From CAZOBJ01 sp964577825 (GTDB lineage: Bacteria; Planctomycetota; SZUA-567; JAFGNG01): a stretch of DNA of 64,000 bases. Under the pieces are notes generated by a model. It saw nothing but the letters and a program-made list of their open reading frames with translations, made no database searches and was not told the DNA's origin. Positions 33,620-43,431 of the stretch are shown here, piece after piece; position 1 is the stretch's first letter, and each line of letters begins with the position of its first letter. The stretch lies in the NCBI GenBank assembly GCA_964577825.1, contig CAZOBJ010000003.1, positions 7,372 through 71,371 of the forward strand, given 5' to 3'. Made by a program: the position numbers and the translations under genes.

Positions 33620-36600
33620 TCAATACCCTATGACCCCCTGGCCTTCGGCGGTCTGGCCCGCGAACACCCCGGTCAGGATACCAGTCCCCTGCCCGGTGTC
33701 CGCGTGCGTGGCGACCACGTTCCCGCCGATGCCCCTTGGCGCCGTGGTGGCGTCGGACGGCCCGTACAGGCTGCCGTTCACGCTGCTGCCGCTGATCGTC
33801 TGGCCCTGGCCCGCGATGGTCCAGTTGCTCACACTCCCGTTGAACTTGCCGAAGTCCGAGACGGCGGTCTGCGGAACGGTGAGCACGTGCTGGCCGCTCG
33901 TCTGCCCGGTCATGGAGAGCGAGCCCGACACATTCGGCTCCGCCCCGAACTGCACGGTCAGCGCCGTGCCGTTGCGGTCGAACAGGCGCTCGGCCCCGGC
34001 CCCCTGGCGATGGTAACTGCCCGCGCTGGGCCCGGTGTACGTGCCGGTCACGCCGTCCGCGATCCCGGAGATGTCCCCGGACTCCTGGCCGGCCACCCAG
34101 TGGCTCAGCCGCCGCACGAACCCGTGCTCGTCCATGGTCCTGTTGTCCACGTACGTCGCTTCCCATTCGCCCCACACGACCCACGGGCAATCCGGGAGTT
34201 GGTCTTCGGGGGGGGCGGTCACCAGGTAACAGGCCCCGTTCGCGGGATCCAGGCCCTGAGCAACGGTAGCGCCCGTGGGCGTCACCTGGCCGTCGGTCAA
34301 GGTCAGAAACGTGCGCAGGCCCACGGCCACGTAGCCGCCGCCGACCTCGGCCACGTCCTCGAGAGTGGAGATGTCATAGTCACCGACCTCTGCCTCGCCA
34401 CCGGTCATGGTCATCAAGAGGTCCACCGTGTTGTACGTCAGGTCCACGTCCAGGCTCAGCCCCGCATCCGTCTCGTTGTAGGCCACCTCCGGCACGCCGT
34501 CCCCGAACCCGGTGAGGTTCTGGTCCAGCCCGGCGAAGTAGCCCTGATAGATCGCGGTTCCGGTCGAAGTGTCGTAGAACGGGTCGCTCGCGAACGCGGC
34601 CCCGCCGGTATGCCAGGTGTTGTCCGTGCCGCCGCCCAGGGAGACGTAGTCGATCGTGTCGCCCTGCCCCTGGAAGCCCAGGGCCTGCACGTCGTGTCCG
34701 AAGAAGTGTCCGAGGAGCTTGTTCGTGTCCCCGGCGGCCGCGCCGCCCCATACGAGGTAGTCGCCGCCGCGCTCCTCCAGCTGACCGAAGACCAGGGCGT
34801 CGAACCGGGCGTCCTCGCCCCCGCTGATGTTCGCGTCAAAGAAGTACTTGTCCACCTCGCCCGTGCCCGGCACGTACGTCCAGCCCAGGAGCCCCTGGTT
34901 GGTGAAGTTCACCGCGGTGGCCAGGTTGCCGGTCTGCTCGTAGGCCAACGTACGGTCCGGGGCCACCTCGTAGTCGAGGTACCGGGACATCTTGACGTTC
35001 CCGAGCCCCCGGCCGCCGTAGAGCCACAGCCCGGAAGTGGGGAATTCCTCCCACCCGAGGCGCACGTAGTCGCTCGTGCGCACCCCGGCGTACCCGAACG
35101 TGCGGTAGTGGTAATCGCCCTGGGCATAGTTGCGCGTCAGATCCTCGGTGGGCGAGCGCCACTCCGCGCGCGTGGACAGGGCCTGTGCCTCGTCCTGGGT
35201 CATCGTGAAGAACGCGAACTCGCCCAGGGCGCCGTGCACCTCGTTCAAATCCACGGTGACCGGGTCGTTGTCCCATTCGCGCCAGCCGCCCTGGTCGTAG
35301 AACACGTAGCGCACCGACTCGGTGGTCGCGGCCCCGTAGCTCACATCCGCCGCGCCCGAGTAGGTCCCGCCGGGGTTCACGGCCGGCAACGTGAAGTCGA
35401 GCCAGCCCATGCCCGTCGTGTAGGGCTTCGCAGTGATGGCCCCGTCCTCGCTGACCCCGGTGAGCGGCCCCTGCCAGTTCGCGTCGTACGCGGCCGCGTC
35501 GTCGTCGAGCAGACCGAGCACGTTGCCGTGCATATGCGCGTAGCTTGTCACGTCGTCGGTTTGCAGCGCGGCGTAGATGCCGGTGGTAAAGAGCCGCTCG
35601 CTGGCCCCGATGGAGGCGTTACCCGTGCCGTTGAACGCGCCGGCGAGGGCCGGGCCGCCGTCGGCCTCGAAGAAGCTGCCCACCACTCCGTCGGCGGCGC
35701 CGGTCGGCTGCCAGTCCACGTAGGTGACCGCACCCTCCAGCGCGCCGCCCGTCTCGACGCCCTCGAACAGGGCCAGGCCTTCCTCGTCGCGCACATGGCC
35801 GCGGAACCCGAGCGTGCCGTCGAAGTCCTCGAACTGCACGCGCGAAGCGCCAGCGTTCAGGCGCTCGTGGTAGGTGCCGTCCACCTTGCCCCGGGCGCCC
35901 AGGGCCAGCCCCGTCCAGCTCTGCCCGGCGACGACCGTTTCTTCCGTCGGGGTGCCCGCCACGAAAGGACTGTACTGGCCCGGCTGCATCATGCTGCTTC
36001 CATCCTGCAAGGACCACTGCCCGAAGATGAGGTCCGGGGCCAGGTCCGACCCGTTCAGGAGCGTCGGATGCGCGAGGGCGAAGCCCTCGTCATCGTCGTA
36101 AGACGCGTACCATAGGTCCGGCTGCAGATACAGCCTGGGGGTCGATCCGTAGGTCTCGTCACCGGACAGGAACGTAAAGGCCGCCGCGACCGTCTTCGAG
36201 ATGGGATTCACTGCGATGGCCACGTCCTCCGGCCCCGCGCTGATCTCCCGCAATACGCCCGTGGGCGGATCGTCCGGACTCGCATACACGAACTGCACGC
36301 GGGATGCGTATCCGTTGTACGTGCGCGGCGCGGTAAGCTCCTCTCGTGCGGCCATCTCGTCGGTGGCCGTCCAGTTGAGGAACGCACCGGTCGAAAAGGC
36401 CAGGTCGCCACTGAGGCTGTCGCCCATGGCGGTCTGGGCTCCGGTGCCCTCGAACCCGAGGCCCTGCCACTCGGTCCCGAACACGCTGCCCAGGATGTCC
36501 GTGGGCGTGGTCCCGGTGGAATACCACAGCAGGTCCGGACCCGTGTCACCGGCGGGGTCGTCTGGCCCCGGGGTGTTCTGCGAATGCAGGTTGAAGCTCA

Positions 36601-38422
36601 GCTCACCCGCGGAATTGATCTGCCCGACCAAGATCGCCGCCGGATAGGCGTCGGCAATCGTGCCGTCTCCGCCGCTTCCGTCGTCCTCGTCATAGGCGTA
36701 GAAGATCGCCATCGCCGTGCCCGCGTCCGGGTCCAGCGCCACCAGGGGGACGATCTCGGCGCCGGTCGTGGCTCCGACGCCCATGTCCGCGCTGTCCATG
36801 TGCACGAGCCCCTGGCCGAAGTCCGTGGCCGCCGAGGCCTGCGCGCCGATGAGGTCGTCGCGACGGCTGCCGTACAGGTACACGTCGTTGCCGGTAGGCG
36901 CGTCGCCGGGCTCGACGCCCGTGTAGCCCACCAGGTCGAACCCGTAACGCGGGTACTCGTAGGCGGGCTCGCCGCCGTAGGCAGGCACCTGGATCGGATC
37001 GGCGCTCTGCGCGCTCAAGGGGTCGCACGCGCAATTCGTGTTGAACAGGTAGAACTCCCCGAGGTTGTCCGTGGCGTAGTCCACCGTCGTGCATACGGTC
37101 TGATCGTCGATCGTCCATTCGCCCTCATTGTCCTTCCACCACAGGGGCCCCAGGTACCCGTGCTCGTCCAGGCCCCAGGTGTCCATGATCAGCTCCATGG
37201 AGTTCGCGGTGTCGGCCGAATGCGGACCGTAGTCGAGGCGGTGCAGGTTCGGGATCTCCACCTTGGCGCGACCCCGTATGGAGGTGCGCTGTGCGATGAT
37301 CCCGCCCGAGGCATCGAGCAACTTGTCCTCGATGGTCAGCCACGAGACCCGGCTGACGTTGACGATTTCCTCGTCGTCGCCTTCGCCCACGACCTCGGTG
37401 GAGGTCACGTCCACCGGCCCGTGCCACCGCTTGCCCCAGTACGAGGCGCGCGGCTCGTAGTCGGTGAAGTTGCCGACCGCGTACCCGCTGTCGAGCGCCT
37501 GCCACGCCATGGTGACCGTGCGGCTGGCGCGCCCGAGGTTGCGCTCGAACGTGGCCACCACCTTTCTCTGCGAGGCATCCTTCGACGTCTTCTGGGCGTT
37601 GTTGAGGAGCGCGCCGCTAGGCGGGGGCGTGCCGTCGGGGCCGTCGCCGCCGTCGTCGCCGTCGCCGTCGTCACCCAGCCCCGGGACGCCGCCGCCCCCG
37701 CCACCGCCTTCACCGCCGCCGTCGCCGCCAAAGGCCATGTCGGAGAGGATGGCGTTGATCTCGGCGGAGGTAAACAGCCGCGGCTGGCTCGGGGGCTGGC
37801 CGGCTTGCAAGTCGCACCCGGTGCCCGGCTCGCCGCGCAAAATCACCTGGCCGTAGGAGTTCGTGGCCGACACCGCGGTGCCGCTCATGTACACGGCCTT
37901 GCCGCGCTGTGCGCCCGCGCTGCCCAGGGCCGTGGTGCCGCGGATGCCGATCGTGGCCGTGGGCGTGCGCACCTTCACGCGGTCGGGCGCGATCTTGCCG
38001 ATGGCGCCGCTGATGACCTTGAAGGCGCCTTCGGCCACGCTCGTCTCGCACCGGCTGCTCTCGTCGCCAGGCTCGAACAGGAAGTCGTCGAGCGTCAGCC
38101 GCGCGCGCTGGCCCACGGCGATGAGTGTCTTGTCGCGGAACATGATCTGCAGCTTGCTGCGCGTCTTGGTGCGGATCATGTCCCCGATGTACACGGAATC
38201 CTTGATCGCAAGCGGGCTGTCATCGTCCTCGCCCGAGCGGGTGACCGTGGCCTGGCCGGTCAGGGCCACCACCTTGCCCACCGCCTCGCTGTCCCCGAAG
38301 GGATCCTCTTGTTCGGCCGCTCGCACCGTCGGCGCGGCGAGCAACGCCGCCAGCATGCAGGCGAGCAGCCCCGTCGCGGCCGTACGCATACGACGCTCGG
38401 TAGCAGAGAGCAGCGTATCCAT
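33620..38422 (-). CDS. Large exported FecR-domain surface protein with TbpB-like C-terminal repeats
   Basis: 1600 residues. Signal peptide to about residue 36 (TVRA-AEQED). A FecR domain spans about 46-165, with the hallmark VRTPTATIGIRGTT at 151-164. A Gly/Asp-rich linker follows (232-269). Some 1300 residues of repeated beta-rich units come next, with recurrent GxxGxGxxxAxGD and W/Y/G motifs such as WQGLGFEGTGAQTAMGDSLS and VQALGFQGQGDTIDYVSLGG. The C-terminus (VNGSLYGPSDATTAPRGIGG, then GVFAGQTAEGQGVIGY) resembles the small barrel of TbpB-type Slam substrates. The start at 38422 follows GGAGGGAGGACC. The gene directly upstream encodes a Slam-like exporter, so this is probably its cargo. 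The ligand is unknown. It is one of the largest genes in the window. Confidence 0.82.
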   Translation of the reverse strand: MDTLLSATERRMRTAATGLLACMLAALLAAPTVRAAEQEDPFGDSEAVGKVVALTGQATVTRSGEDDDSPLAIKDSVYIGDMIRTKTRSKLQIMFRDKTLIAVGQRARLTLDDFLFEPGDESSRCETSVAEGAFKVISGAIGKIAPDRVKVRTPTATIGIRGTTALGSAGAQRGKAVYMSGTAVSATNSYGQVILRGEPGTGCDLQAGQPPSQPRLFTSAEINAILSDMAFGGDGGGEGGGGGGGVPGLGDDGDGDDGGDGPDGTPPPSGALLNNAQKTSKDASQRKVVATFERNLGRASRTVTMAWQALDSGYAVGNFTDYEPRASYWGKRWHGPVDVTSTEVVGEGDDEEIVNVSRVSWLTIEDKLLDASGGIIAQRTSIRGRAKVEIPNLHRLDYGPHSADTANSMELIMDTWGLDEHGYLGPLWWKDNEGEWTIDDQTVCTTVDYATDNLGEFYLFNTNCACDPLSAQSADPIQVPAYGGEPAYEYPRYGFDLVGYTGVEPGDAPTGNDVYLYGSRRDDLIGAQASAATDFGQGLVHMDSADMGVGATTGAEIVPLVALDPDAGTAMAIFYAYDEDDGSGGDGTIADAYPAAILVGQINSAGELSFNLHSQNTPGPDDPAGDTGPDLLWYSTGTTPTDILGSVFGTEWQGLGFEGTGAQTAMGDSLSGDLAFSTGAFLNWTATDEMAAREELTAPRTYNGYASRVQFVYASPDDPPTGVLREISAGPEDVAIAVNPISKTVAAAFTFLSGDETYGSTPRLYLQPDLWYASYDDDEGFALAHPTLLNGSDLAPDLIFGQWSLQDGSSMMQPGQYSPFVAGTPTEETVVAGQSWTGLALGARGKVDGTYHERLNAGASRVQFEDFDGTLGFRGHVRDEEGLALFEGVETGGALEGAVTYVDWQPTGAADGVVGSFFEADGGPALAGAFNGTGNASIGASERLFTTGIYAALQTDDVTSYAHMHGNVLGLLDDDAAAYDANWQGPLTGVSEDGAITAKPYTTGMGWLDFTLPAVNPGGTYSGAADVSYGAATTESVRYVFYDQGGWREWDNDPVTVDLNEVHGALGEFAFFTMTQDEAQALSTRAEWRSPTEDLTRNYAQGDYHYRTFGYAGVRTSDYVRLGWEEFPTSGLWLYGGRGLGNVKMSRYLDYEVAPDRTLAYEQTGNLATAVNFTNQGLLGWTYVPGTGEVDKYFFDANISGGEDARFDALVFGQLEERGGDYLVWGGAAAGDTNKLLGHFFGHDVQALGFQGQGDTIDYVSLGGGTDNTWHTGGAAFASDPFYDTSTGTAIYQGYFAGLDQNLTGFGDGVPEVAYNETDAGLSLDVDLTYNTVDLLMTMTGGEAEVGDYDISTLEDVAEVGGGYVAVGLRTFLTLTDGQVTPTGATVAQGLDPANGACYLVTAPPEDQLPDCPWVVWGEWEATYVDNRTMDEHGFVRRLSHWVAGQESGDISGIADGVTGTYTGPSAGSYHRQGAGAERLFDRNGTALTVQFGAEPNVSGSLSMTGQTSGQHVLTVPQTAVSDFGKFNGSVSNWTIAGQGQTISGSSVNGSLYGPSDATTAPRGIGGNVVATHADTGQGTGILTGVFAGQTAEGQGVIGY

Positions 38423-38466
38423 GGTCCTCCCTCCGATCCGCACGGATCAGCGCCGCGCCCCGCGGG

Positions 38467-39969
38467 TCAAAAGTCCTTGGCCAGCGTAAGCATGGTGCGG
38501 TGCCGCCGGTATTCGTGCAGCTCCACCGTGGAATAGGTGTACGTGCGCTCGTGCGCCAGGTCTACGGACATCCGCCAGGGCAGCTCCTTGGTGACCCCGG
38601 CGGTGTACACGAACGACCGGTCCTTGCGCGGCACGTCGAAGGTCTGCGTACGCACGCTGTACTCGGTCTCGCGGAAGGTGTAGCCCAGGTACGGCCTGAG
38701 GCCCCACCGCCACTGGTGCGAGAGGCGCAGGCTCGCGCTCTGCTCGATATACGAGTCCTTGAGCTCGTTCCAGTTGTCTCGCCGCCGGCTGCGGTACTCG
38801 GCCCCCTCCTGGGGGTACTCGCGTTCGTACCGGAACTCGGTGAAAAGCTGCGTGCGACCCTCCGCACCCAGCCGGAACACCGGGCGCACGGCAAAGGCCC
38901 AGTTGACCGCATCCAGGTTGCGGTCGTAATGGACCTTCTTCATCTCCCGCCGGCCGCTGACGCCCACCATGACGCGGGGATTCACGGCATAGGCGATGTT
39001 GAGCTCGCCGCCGTGGCCCTTCTGGTACATCTCGTTGTCCTTCTCCAGGGCGTTGAACGTGGCCAACAGCTCCACGTCCCATGCCCCAAAGGTGGCCCCG
39101 GGCCCGGACTCCACGCTGTAGTAGTTGAAGTCCTGCTCGTCGGCGCTCTCGTACCAGGTCTGATAGGACGAGAAGGTCGTGCGCCACTCCATGGGCTCGG
39201 CCGGGGTCTTCCACACGTGCTTGAGGAACGCGCTCGTGGAGCGGAAGCCGTCGGCCTCCTCGAATACGTCCGGGTCCAGGCGCACTTCGCCCAGGACCGT
39301 GTCGATCACCTCGCGCGTGGGGGCGATGGCGGGGTTGGAGTCCGACCCGTAGGTCACCGCCAGACGGCCGAGCAGCAGGTGCTTCTGCTGGGCGCGGTCG
39401 ATGGCGGCCAGAAAGCGGTCGATGTTCTCTTGCACCGGCTGCGGGGGCTCGGACTCGCGCACCCGCTGGAAGTGCTCCTGGGCGCGCTCGTAGTCCTGGA
39501 GCATGTACAGGCTGCGCGCGAGCTCCAGGTGTACGCGCATCAAGTCCGGCTGCTTGTCCAGGATGCGCTCGAACGCGGTGGCTGCTTTGCTGTACTCGCC
39601 GGCCGCGTAGGCCGCTCGGCCCATGTAGAAGTTCACGGACGGGTCCTCGGGCTCCTGGAGAAAGGCCTCCTCCAACAGCGCATAGGCCTCCTGCGGCTTG
39701 CCCGCCTCCAGCAGCGCACGCGCCTCGCGCACGAGCGGCTCCACCCGTTCGTGCGCCGGGCTCACCTCCGCGGGCAGGGGCTCGGGCTCGCCCGCCACGG
39801 AGTCGCGCGCGATCGCCATCGTCATGACGAAGGCAAGAGCCGACACGGCAACGAGTAGGCTGAGCGCAGCCATCAGGCCCTTGCCTCCAGGGTCAGCATC
39901 CGACCTACCCGGTCCGCTACCACGCTCGGCGGTCCCTGAGCCAAGTGCGCGTTCATCCGAATGCACCAT
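38467..39969 (-). CDS. Slam-like outer-membrane protein (TPR domain plus beta-barrel)
   Basis: 500 residues. A short cytoplasmic lead and a signal/anchor (LMAALSLLVAVSALAFVMTM, residues 32-51) are followed by TPR helices (about 70-190: AGKPQEAYALLEEAFLQEPE, AGEYSKAATAFERILDKQPD). The C-terminal 300 residues have alternating aromatic/polar strands (YGSDSNPA, RSFVYTAGVTKELPW, RTYTYSTVELHEYRRHR) ending in LAKDF, with a terminal Phe as in outer-membrane barrels. TPR plus barrel is the layout of Slam, which moves TbpB-like lipoproteins to the cell surface. The ATG at 39969 follows GGGAGAGGGGGG. The FecR cargo gene starts 44 bases downstream in the same operon. Confidence 0.78.
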   Translation of the reverse strand: MVHSDERALGSGTAERGSGPGRSDADPGGKGLMAALSLLVAVSALAFVMTMAIARDSVAGEPEPLPAEVSPAHERVEPLVREARALLEAGKPQEAYALLEEAFLQEPEDPSVNFYMGRAAYAAGEYSKAATAFERILDKQPDLMRVHLELARSLYMLQDYERAQEHFQRVRESEPPQPVQENIDRFLAAIDRAQQKHLLLGRLAVTYGSDSNPAIAPTREVIDTVLGEVRLDPDVFEEADGFRSTSAFLKHVWKTPAEPMEWRTTFSSYQTWYESADEQDFNYYSVESGPGATFGAWDVELLATFNALEKDNEMYQKGHGGELNIAYAVNPRVMVGVSGRREMKKVHYDRNLDAVNWAFAVRPVFRLGAEGRTQLFTEFRYEREYPQEGAEYRSRRRDNWNELKDSYIEQSASLRLSHQWRWGLRPYLGYTFRETEYSVRTQTFDVPRKDRSFVYTAGVTKELPWRMSVDLAHERTYTYSTVELHEYRRHRTMLTLAKDF

Positions 39970-40261
39970 ACCCCCCTCTCCCGCGATGTCAAATTAGTTG
40001 TCAACCCTTTCCACCGGATTTTTCCCGGCGCAGGGCCTCATCGCGCGAGTGCGCTAGGGGCTCCTTTTCGCCTCGGCAGCGGCAGCAACGAGGCGGACGA
40101 AGTCACCCCTACATCATCCAGGATTATCGGGTTTCTTCTCTCGTGCGCAAGTGAAGAATGCACAAGGAATCCCAGCAACTTGGGTCGCCTGCAGGTCGCC
40201 CGAGGGGCGCACCGTCCAGCGCGTTGCGTGCAGGTCCCGGGCTTCCTCCGGGCTCGATACG
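39970..40261. other. Intergenic region upstream of the Slam-like operon
   Basis: No gene seen. On the minus strand it contains two direct copies of TTGACA (40004-39999 and 39992-39987), 12 bases apart, immediately upstream of the Slam-like gene. Neither has a well-placed -10. They may mark a binding site. Confidence 0.4.
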
Positions 40262-40295
40262 AAAAAGGCCCCACAAGCACCGAGCTTGCAGGGCC
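40262..40295 (-). terminator. Intrinsic terminator of tRNA-Gly
   Basis: On the minus strand a 12-bp stem (40295-40284 with 40278-40267, including G-U pairs) with a 5-base loop is followed by TTTTT. Confidence 0.9.
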
Positions 40296-40301
40296 GGCTA
40301 T

Positions 40302-40376
<75 letters not shown>

Positions 40377-40408
40377 ATCGTCCAGGCCCGTGGCCTGTCC
40401 GCGAAACC

Positions 40409-40438
40409 ATTATAGAACCCCACAGGCGGCCTTGTCAA
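40409..40438 (-). promoter_or_regulatory. Consensus sigma70 promoter of tRNA-Gly
   Basis: On the minus strand both hexamers are perfect: TTGACA (40438-40433), 18 bases, TATAAT (40414-40409). Confidence 0.92.
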
Positions 40439-40473
40439 CCGGCCGTGCGCAAATCCTGCCCACCGGCGCGGGG

Positions 40474-42078
40474 TCAGTTCTCGGACTCGGGTGCTGACGG
40501 GGCCTCGCCTTCGGGCGCGGGCGAGGCGAGCGCGGCTGCGATCCCTTGCCAGGTCTTCTGCAACAGGTCCCAGCCTGCTGCGGCGGGCGCGTCTTCGGTC
40601 CATTGTCCCACGAGCCTCAGCCCGGTTGCGGTCGGCTCGAGGGCAATCGTGAGTTGGGGCGTCTCGCCGTCCCGGCGCTTGTTCGCTCGGATCGCGTGCA
40701 ACACGCCCTCCTCCCTGCGAGTCACCCACAGGGTCCCGGTCCCGTCCCCCTCGGGCCCGAGCACAAGGAACCGGGAATGCGCACCCGACGCCGCGCCGCG
40801 CAGCTCGTACTCGGCGCCCTCGGTGGATCGCGCCACAGTCGCGAACCATCGTGCGGCAAGCCCCTTGCGCTGAAAGTATGCGCCCCAGGCGGCTGCGCGC
40901 TCAAACCCTTCGCGCATGCGCGCCGCGTCCCGCACGCCCAACCACAGCGCCGACCACGTGTCCTGCCCCTCTCGAATGGCGTACAGTCCGATTCGGCCCG
41001 TGAGGTTGCGCAGGAAATCATGCTCGAGGTTCACGCCCGTCAGGGACGCGAGCAAGCGCAGGACCTCGCGGATGTCGCGGACCTCCTGCGGCCACAGATA
41101 GGCGCCGAGCTCCAGGACCCGCGGATACACGACACGCGGCCAGGACGGTTGCGCCCGAATCTGCAGCGTGGCCTGCGTGCGTTCTCCCTGCTCCAGCACG
41201 GCCGCATCGGCGGCCACGAGCCGCAACACGCGTCCCGCGCCGGCCGCTTGCGCGTCAAGGTCCAGGCCGATGTGCAGCGTGTGCGGCTCGCCCGGCCCGC
41301 CGGGCAACACGCGTACGCGCGCGGCCACCAGCCCGTCCAGCGCGCGACTCACGCGTTCCTGGCTCGGCGTCAGGGCCAGGATCTTGCTCAGGTTCCTGAG
41401 CCGGTTCGCGGCCACAAAGGCCCACAGCCCGGTCCCTTCACCGCGGGCGGCCCGGATGGCCGCGAGCGCCTCCTGCGGCATCGGCGGCGCCTCCGGGTCC
41501 TGGAGGCGTTCGATGACCTGGCCGACCTCCGCCACGACCACGACCGTCTGGGCGATCCGTGATGCGGCCATGGGTGGATGGGCCCCCACCGGCCCACGTG
41601 CCGCATCGAGCAGGCGTCGGATGCGCTCCTGCAGCCGGTCCGCGGCCCCGGGCCCGCCCGGGCCCTGGGCGAGCAGCACGAGCCGCGGCGGGCCCAGGCT
41701 CACCGGCACGAGCGCGAGCACAGCCTGTACGGGCCCCGCCTCGCCCGGCTGGGCCTCGGCCAGTCCGAGGAAGACCTCCACGACCGGTCGTCCGCCGCCC
41801 GGGCTCCCCAGCGCCTGGACCCCGTCCCGCAACAGGGCAGACACCATCGTTCCGCGCTCACGGTCCTCGTCGGAGGCGGTCTCCTTGCCCTTTCGCAGAA
41901 GCCGGGTGAGCTGCGCGTCCTGGCGCAGCCCCACGGCCACGAGCGGCGCAGACCGCAGGTGCCCGACGAGGTCCGAAGGCTGCTCCTGCGCGCCCACGCG
42001 GCCCCCAGCCGCGTGGGCAAAGGCCCCGACCAGCAACATGACGAGGAACAGCCGCCTGGCGGACGTGACCGCGTTCAC
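40474..42078 (-). CDS. Secreted hypothetical protein
   Basis: 534 residues. Signal peptide to about residue 30 (RRLFLVMLLVGAFAHAAGG...AQEQ). The rest is an alternating alpha/beta protein with segments such as VQAVLALVPVSLGPPRLVLL, WAFVAANRLRNLSKILALT, NLEHDFLRNLTGRIGLYAI. The layout is reminiscent of DUF3352-type secreted proteins, which I offer only as a possibility. The tail is rich in Pro, Glu and Ser. The start is GTG at 42078 behind GAGGAGAGGAC. It follows the parvulin isomerase gene on the same strand by 128 bases, so it may be an envelope protein folded by it. The function is unknown. Confidence 0.7.
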   Translation of the reverse strand: MNAVTSARRLFLVMLLVGAFAHAAGGRVGAQEQPSDLVGHLRSAPLVAVGLRQDAQLTRLLRKGKETASDEDRERGTMVSALLRDGVQALGSPGGGRPVVEVFLGLAEAQPGEAGPVQAVLALVPVSLGPPRLVLLAQGPGGPGAADRLQERIRRLLDAARGPVGAHPPMAASRIAQTVVVVAEVGQVIERLQDPEAPPMPQEALAAIRAARGEGTGLWAFVAANRLRNLSKILALTPSQERVSRALDGLVAARVRVLPGGPGEPHTLHIGLDLDAQAAGAGRVLRLVAADAAVLEQGERTQATLQIRAQPSWPRVVYPRVLELGAYLWPQEVRDIREVLRLLASLTGVNLEHDFLRNLTGRIGLYAIREGQDTWSALWLGVRDAARMREGFERAAAWGAYFQRKGLAARWFATVARSTEGAEYELRGAASGAHSRFLVLGPEGDGTGTLWVTRREEGVLHAIRANKRRDGETPQLTIALEPTATGLRLVGQWTEDAPAAAGWDLLQKTWQGIAAALASPAPEGEAPSAPESEN

Positions 42079-42206
42079 CAAGTCCTCTCCTCGTGTGGTG
42101 ACGTCCGGTCGACCCGCGTCCCGATCCTGCCACGGGCCGCCGCCTGGGTGCCCCTGGATACGGCGGCGAGCACGCGCCCGGGGTCCGCTCGCTTGCGCGG
42201 TAAGAT

Positions 42207-43280
42207 TCACCCCTGCTCCTCAGGGCGGCTCGGGGCGAAGGTGGGCTCCTCGGGCATGAGCTCCTCGGCCGGGATCGGTTGGCCGTTGTGCCAGGTCACG
42301 TGGCTTCGCCGCAGCACGTCGACGAGCCACTCGCGCTGCCGGTCGACCCGGCTGCGGTCTATGAGGTAAAAGGTGATCCGGGCCTGGGCGTCGCGGAACG
42401 GGACCTCACGCGCCGGTCGCTCGTCTTCCACGTACAGGATATGGAAGCCATGGTCGCTCTCGACCACGGGGCTGACCTCGCCCGGCTCCAGGCTGCGCAT
42501 CGCCTGGACAAAGGGCCCGGGGTAGAAGTTGTCCAGGGCCGCGATCTCGACCGGAAACATGCCGTCGCTGCGGTGCGGCACGGGCGGCACGAGCAATCCG
42601 CCCCGGGCACGGTCGGCCGGGTCCGGACAGTGCTGCGCCGCGATCTCGGCGAACGAGGCCCCTTGCGCCGTGGCCTGCCTGCGGATGCGCTCGGCCCGGC
42701 GCCGCTCGATCTCGTAGAGCTCCTCGGTGGTTCGCGGCAGGCTGATATGGCGCACGCGCACGAGCCGCGGCGTGCGAAAGGCCTCTCGATGCTTCTCGTA
42801 GAACCGCCTTACCGTCTTGGGCGAGGGCACGAGCATGGGCCTGCCTTCCTTGCGCATGATCTTGTCGAAGAGCAGGTCGTCCTTCAGCTCGCGGCGCGTG
42901 ATCTCGTTGTCTTGCAGGTTGCGCTTCTCCAGCTCGGCCTCGAGCTCCTCGTCGGACACGTTGAGTTCGAGCCGGCTCGCTTCTTGTCGAATCAGTCGCG
43001 AGCGCACCAGCGTATTGAGCGCCCGGCTGGCCGCCTGGGTGCGCTGCTCTGGCGTAAGCGTCTCGCCTCTTTGCGCGTCGACCATGTTGGTCGCGTAGTA
43101 ACTGGCGAGCTCCTCGATCTCCCGTTTTCGCACGGGCTCGCCGTTGACCACGGCTATCACGGCCTTGAGCACGACGAACCCGTCCTCGCCTCCATCGGCC
43201 CCTGCGGGCCACAGCACGGCTGCGGTCAGGCTCAACAGCCCGATCCCGATGGATATCCGCGCCTGGCTCGGTCGCCTCAT
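42207..43280 (-). CDS. Parvulin-type peptidyl-prolyl isomerase, SurA/PpiD-like
   Basis: 357 residues with a signal peptide (MRRPSQARISIGIGLLSLTA). A SurA-N-like chaperone region (about 40-150: ITRRELKDDLLFDKIMRKEG) is followed by a parvulin domain (about 165-290) with RLVRVRHISLPRT at its start and GFHILYVEDERPA at its end, the conserved His/Phe positions of the rotamase. There is no membrane segment after cleavage, so it is a periplasmic outer-membrane-protein folding factor. The start at 43280 follows GGAGGCAATGCCCC; a longer upstream frame is arginine-rich and has been discarded. It is first in an operon with the secreted protein downstream. Confidence 0.88.
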   Translation of the reverse strand: MRRPSQARISIGIGLLSLTAAVLWPAGADGGEDGFVVLKAVIAVVNGEPVRKREIEELASYYATNMVDAQRGETLTPEQRTQAASRALNTLVRSRLIRQEASRLELNVSDEELEAELEKRNLQDNEITRRELKDDLLFDKIMRKEGRPMLVPSPKTVRRFYEKHREAFRTPRLVRVRHISLPRTTEELYEIERRRAERIRRQATAQGASFAEIAAQHCPDPADRARGGLLVPPVPHRSDGMFPVEIAALDNFYPGPFVQAMRSLEPGEVSPVVESDHGFHILYVEDERPAREVPFRDAQARITFYLIDRSRVDRQREWLVDVLRRSHVTWHNGQPIPAEELMPEEPTFAPSRPEEQG

Positions 43281-43384
43281 GGGGCATTGCCTCCGACAGG
43301 CAAGTCGCCAAGGGATCTCCCGGGCCGCTCCCAGGATCACCCTTTTCTGTCCGCGGCGTGCGCCCGTTCCCGCGGGCCCCGGCC

Positions 43385-43412
43385 ATCCTACCGCTGGACC
43401 TGGCAAATGCAA
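43385..43412 (-). promoter_or_regulatory. Possible promoter of the isomerase operon
   Basis: On the minus strand: TTGCAT (43412-43407), 16 bases, TAGGAT (43390-43385). A moderate match, arranged back-to-back with the plus-strand promoter next to it. Confidence 0.4.
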
Positions 43413-43431
43413 GCCCTTCCGCGCACGCGCC

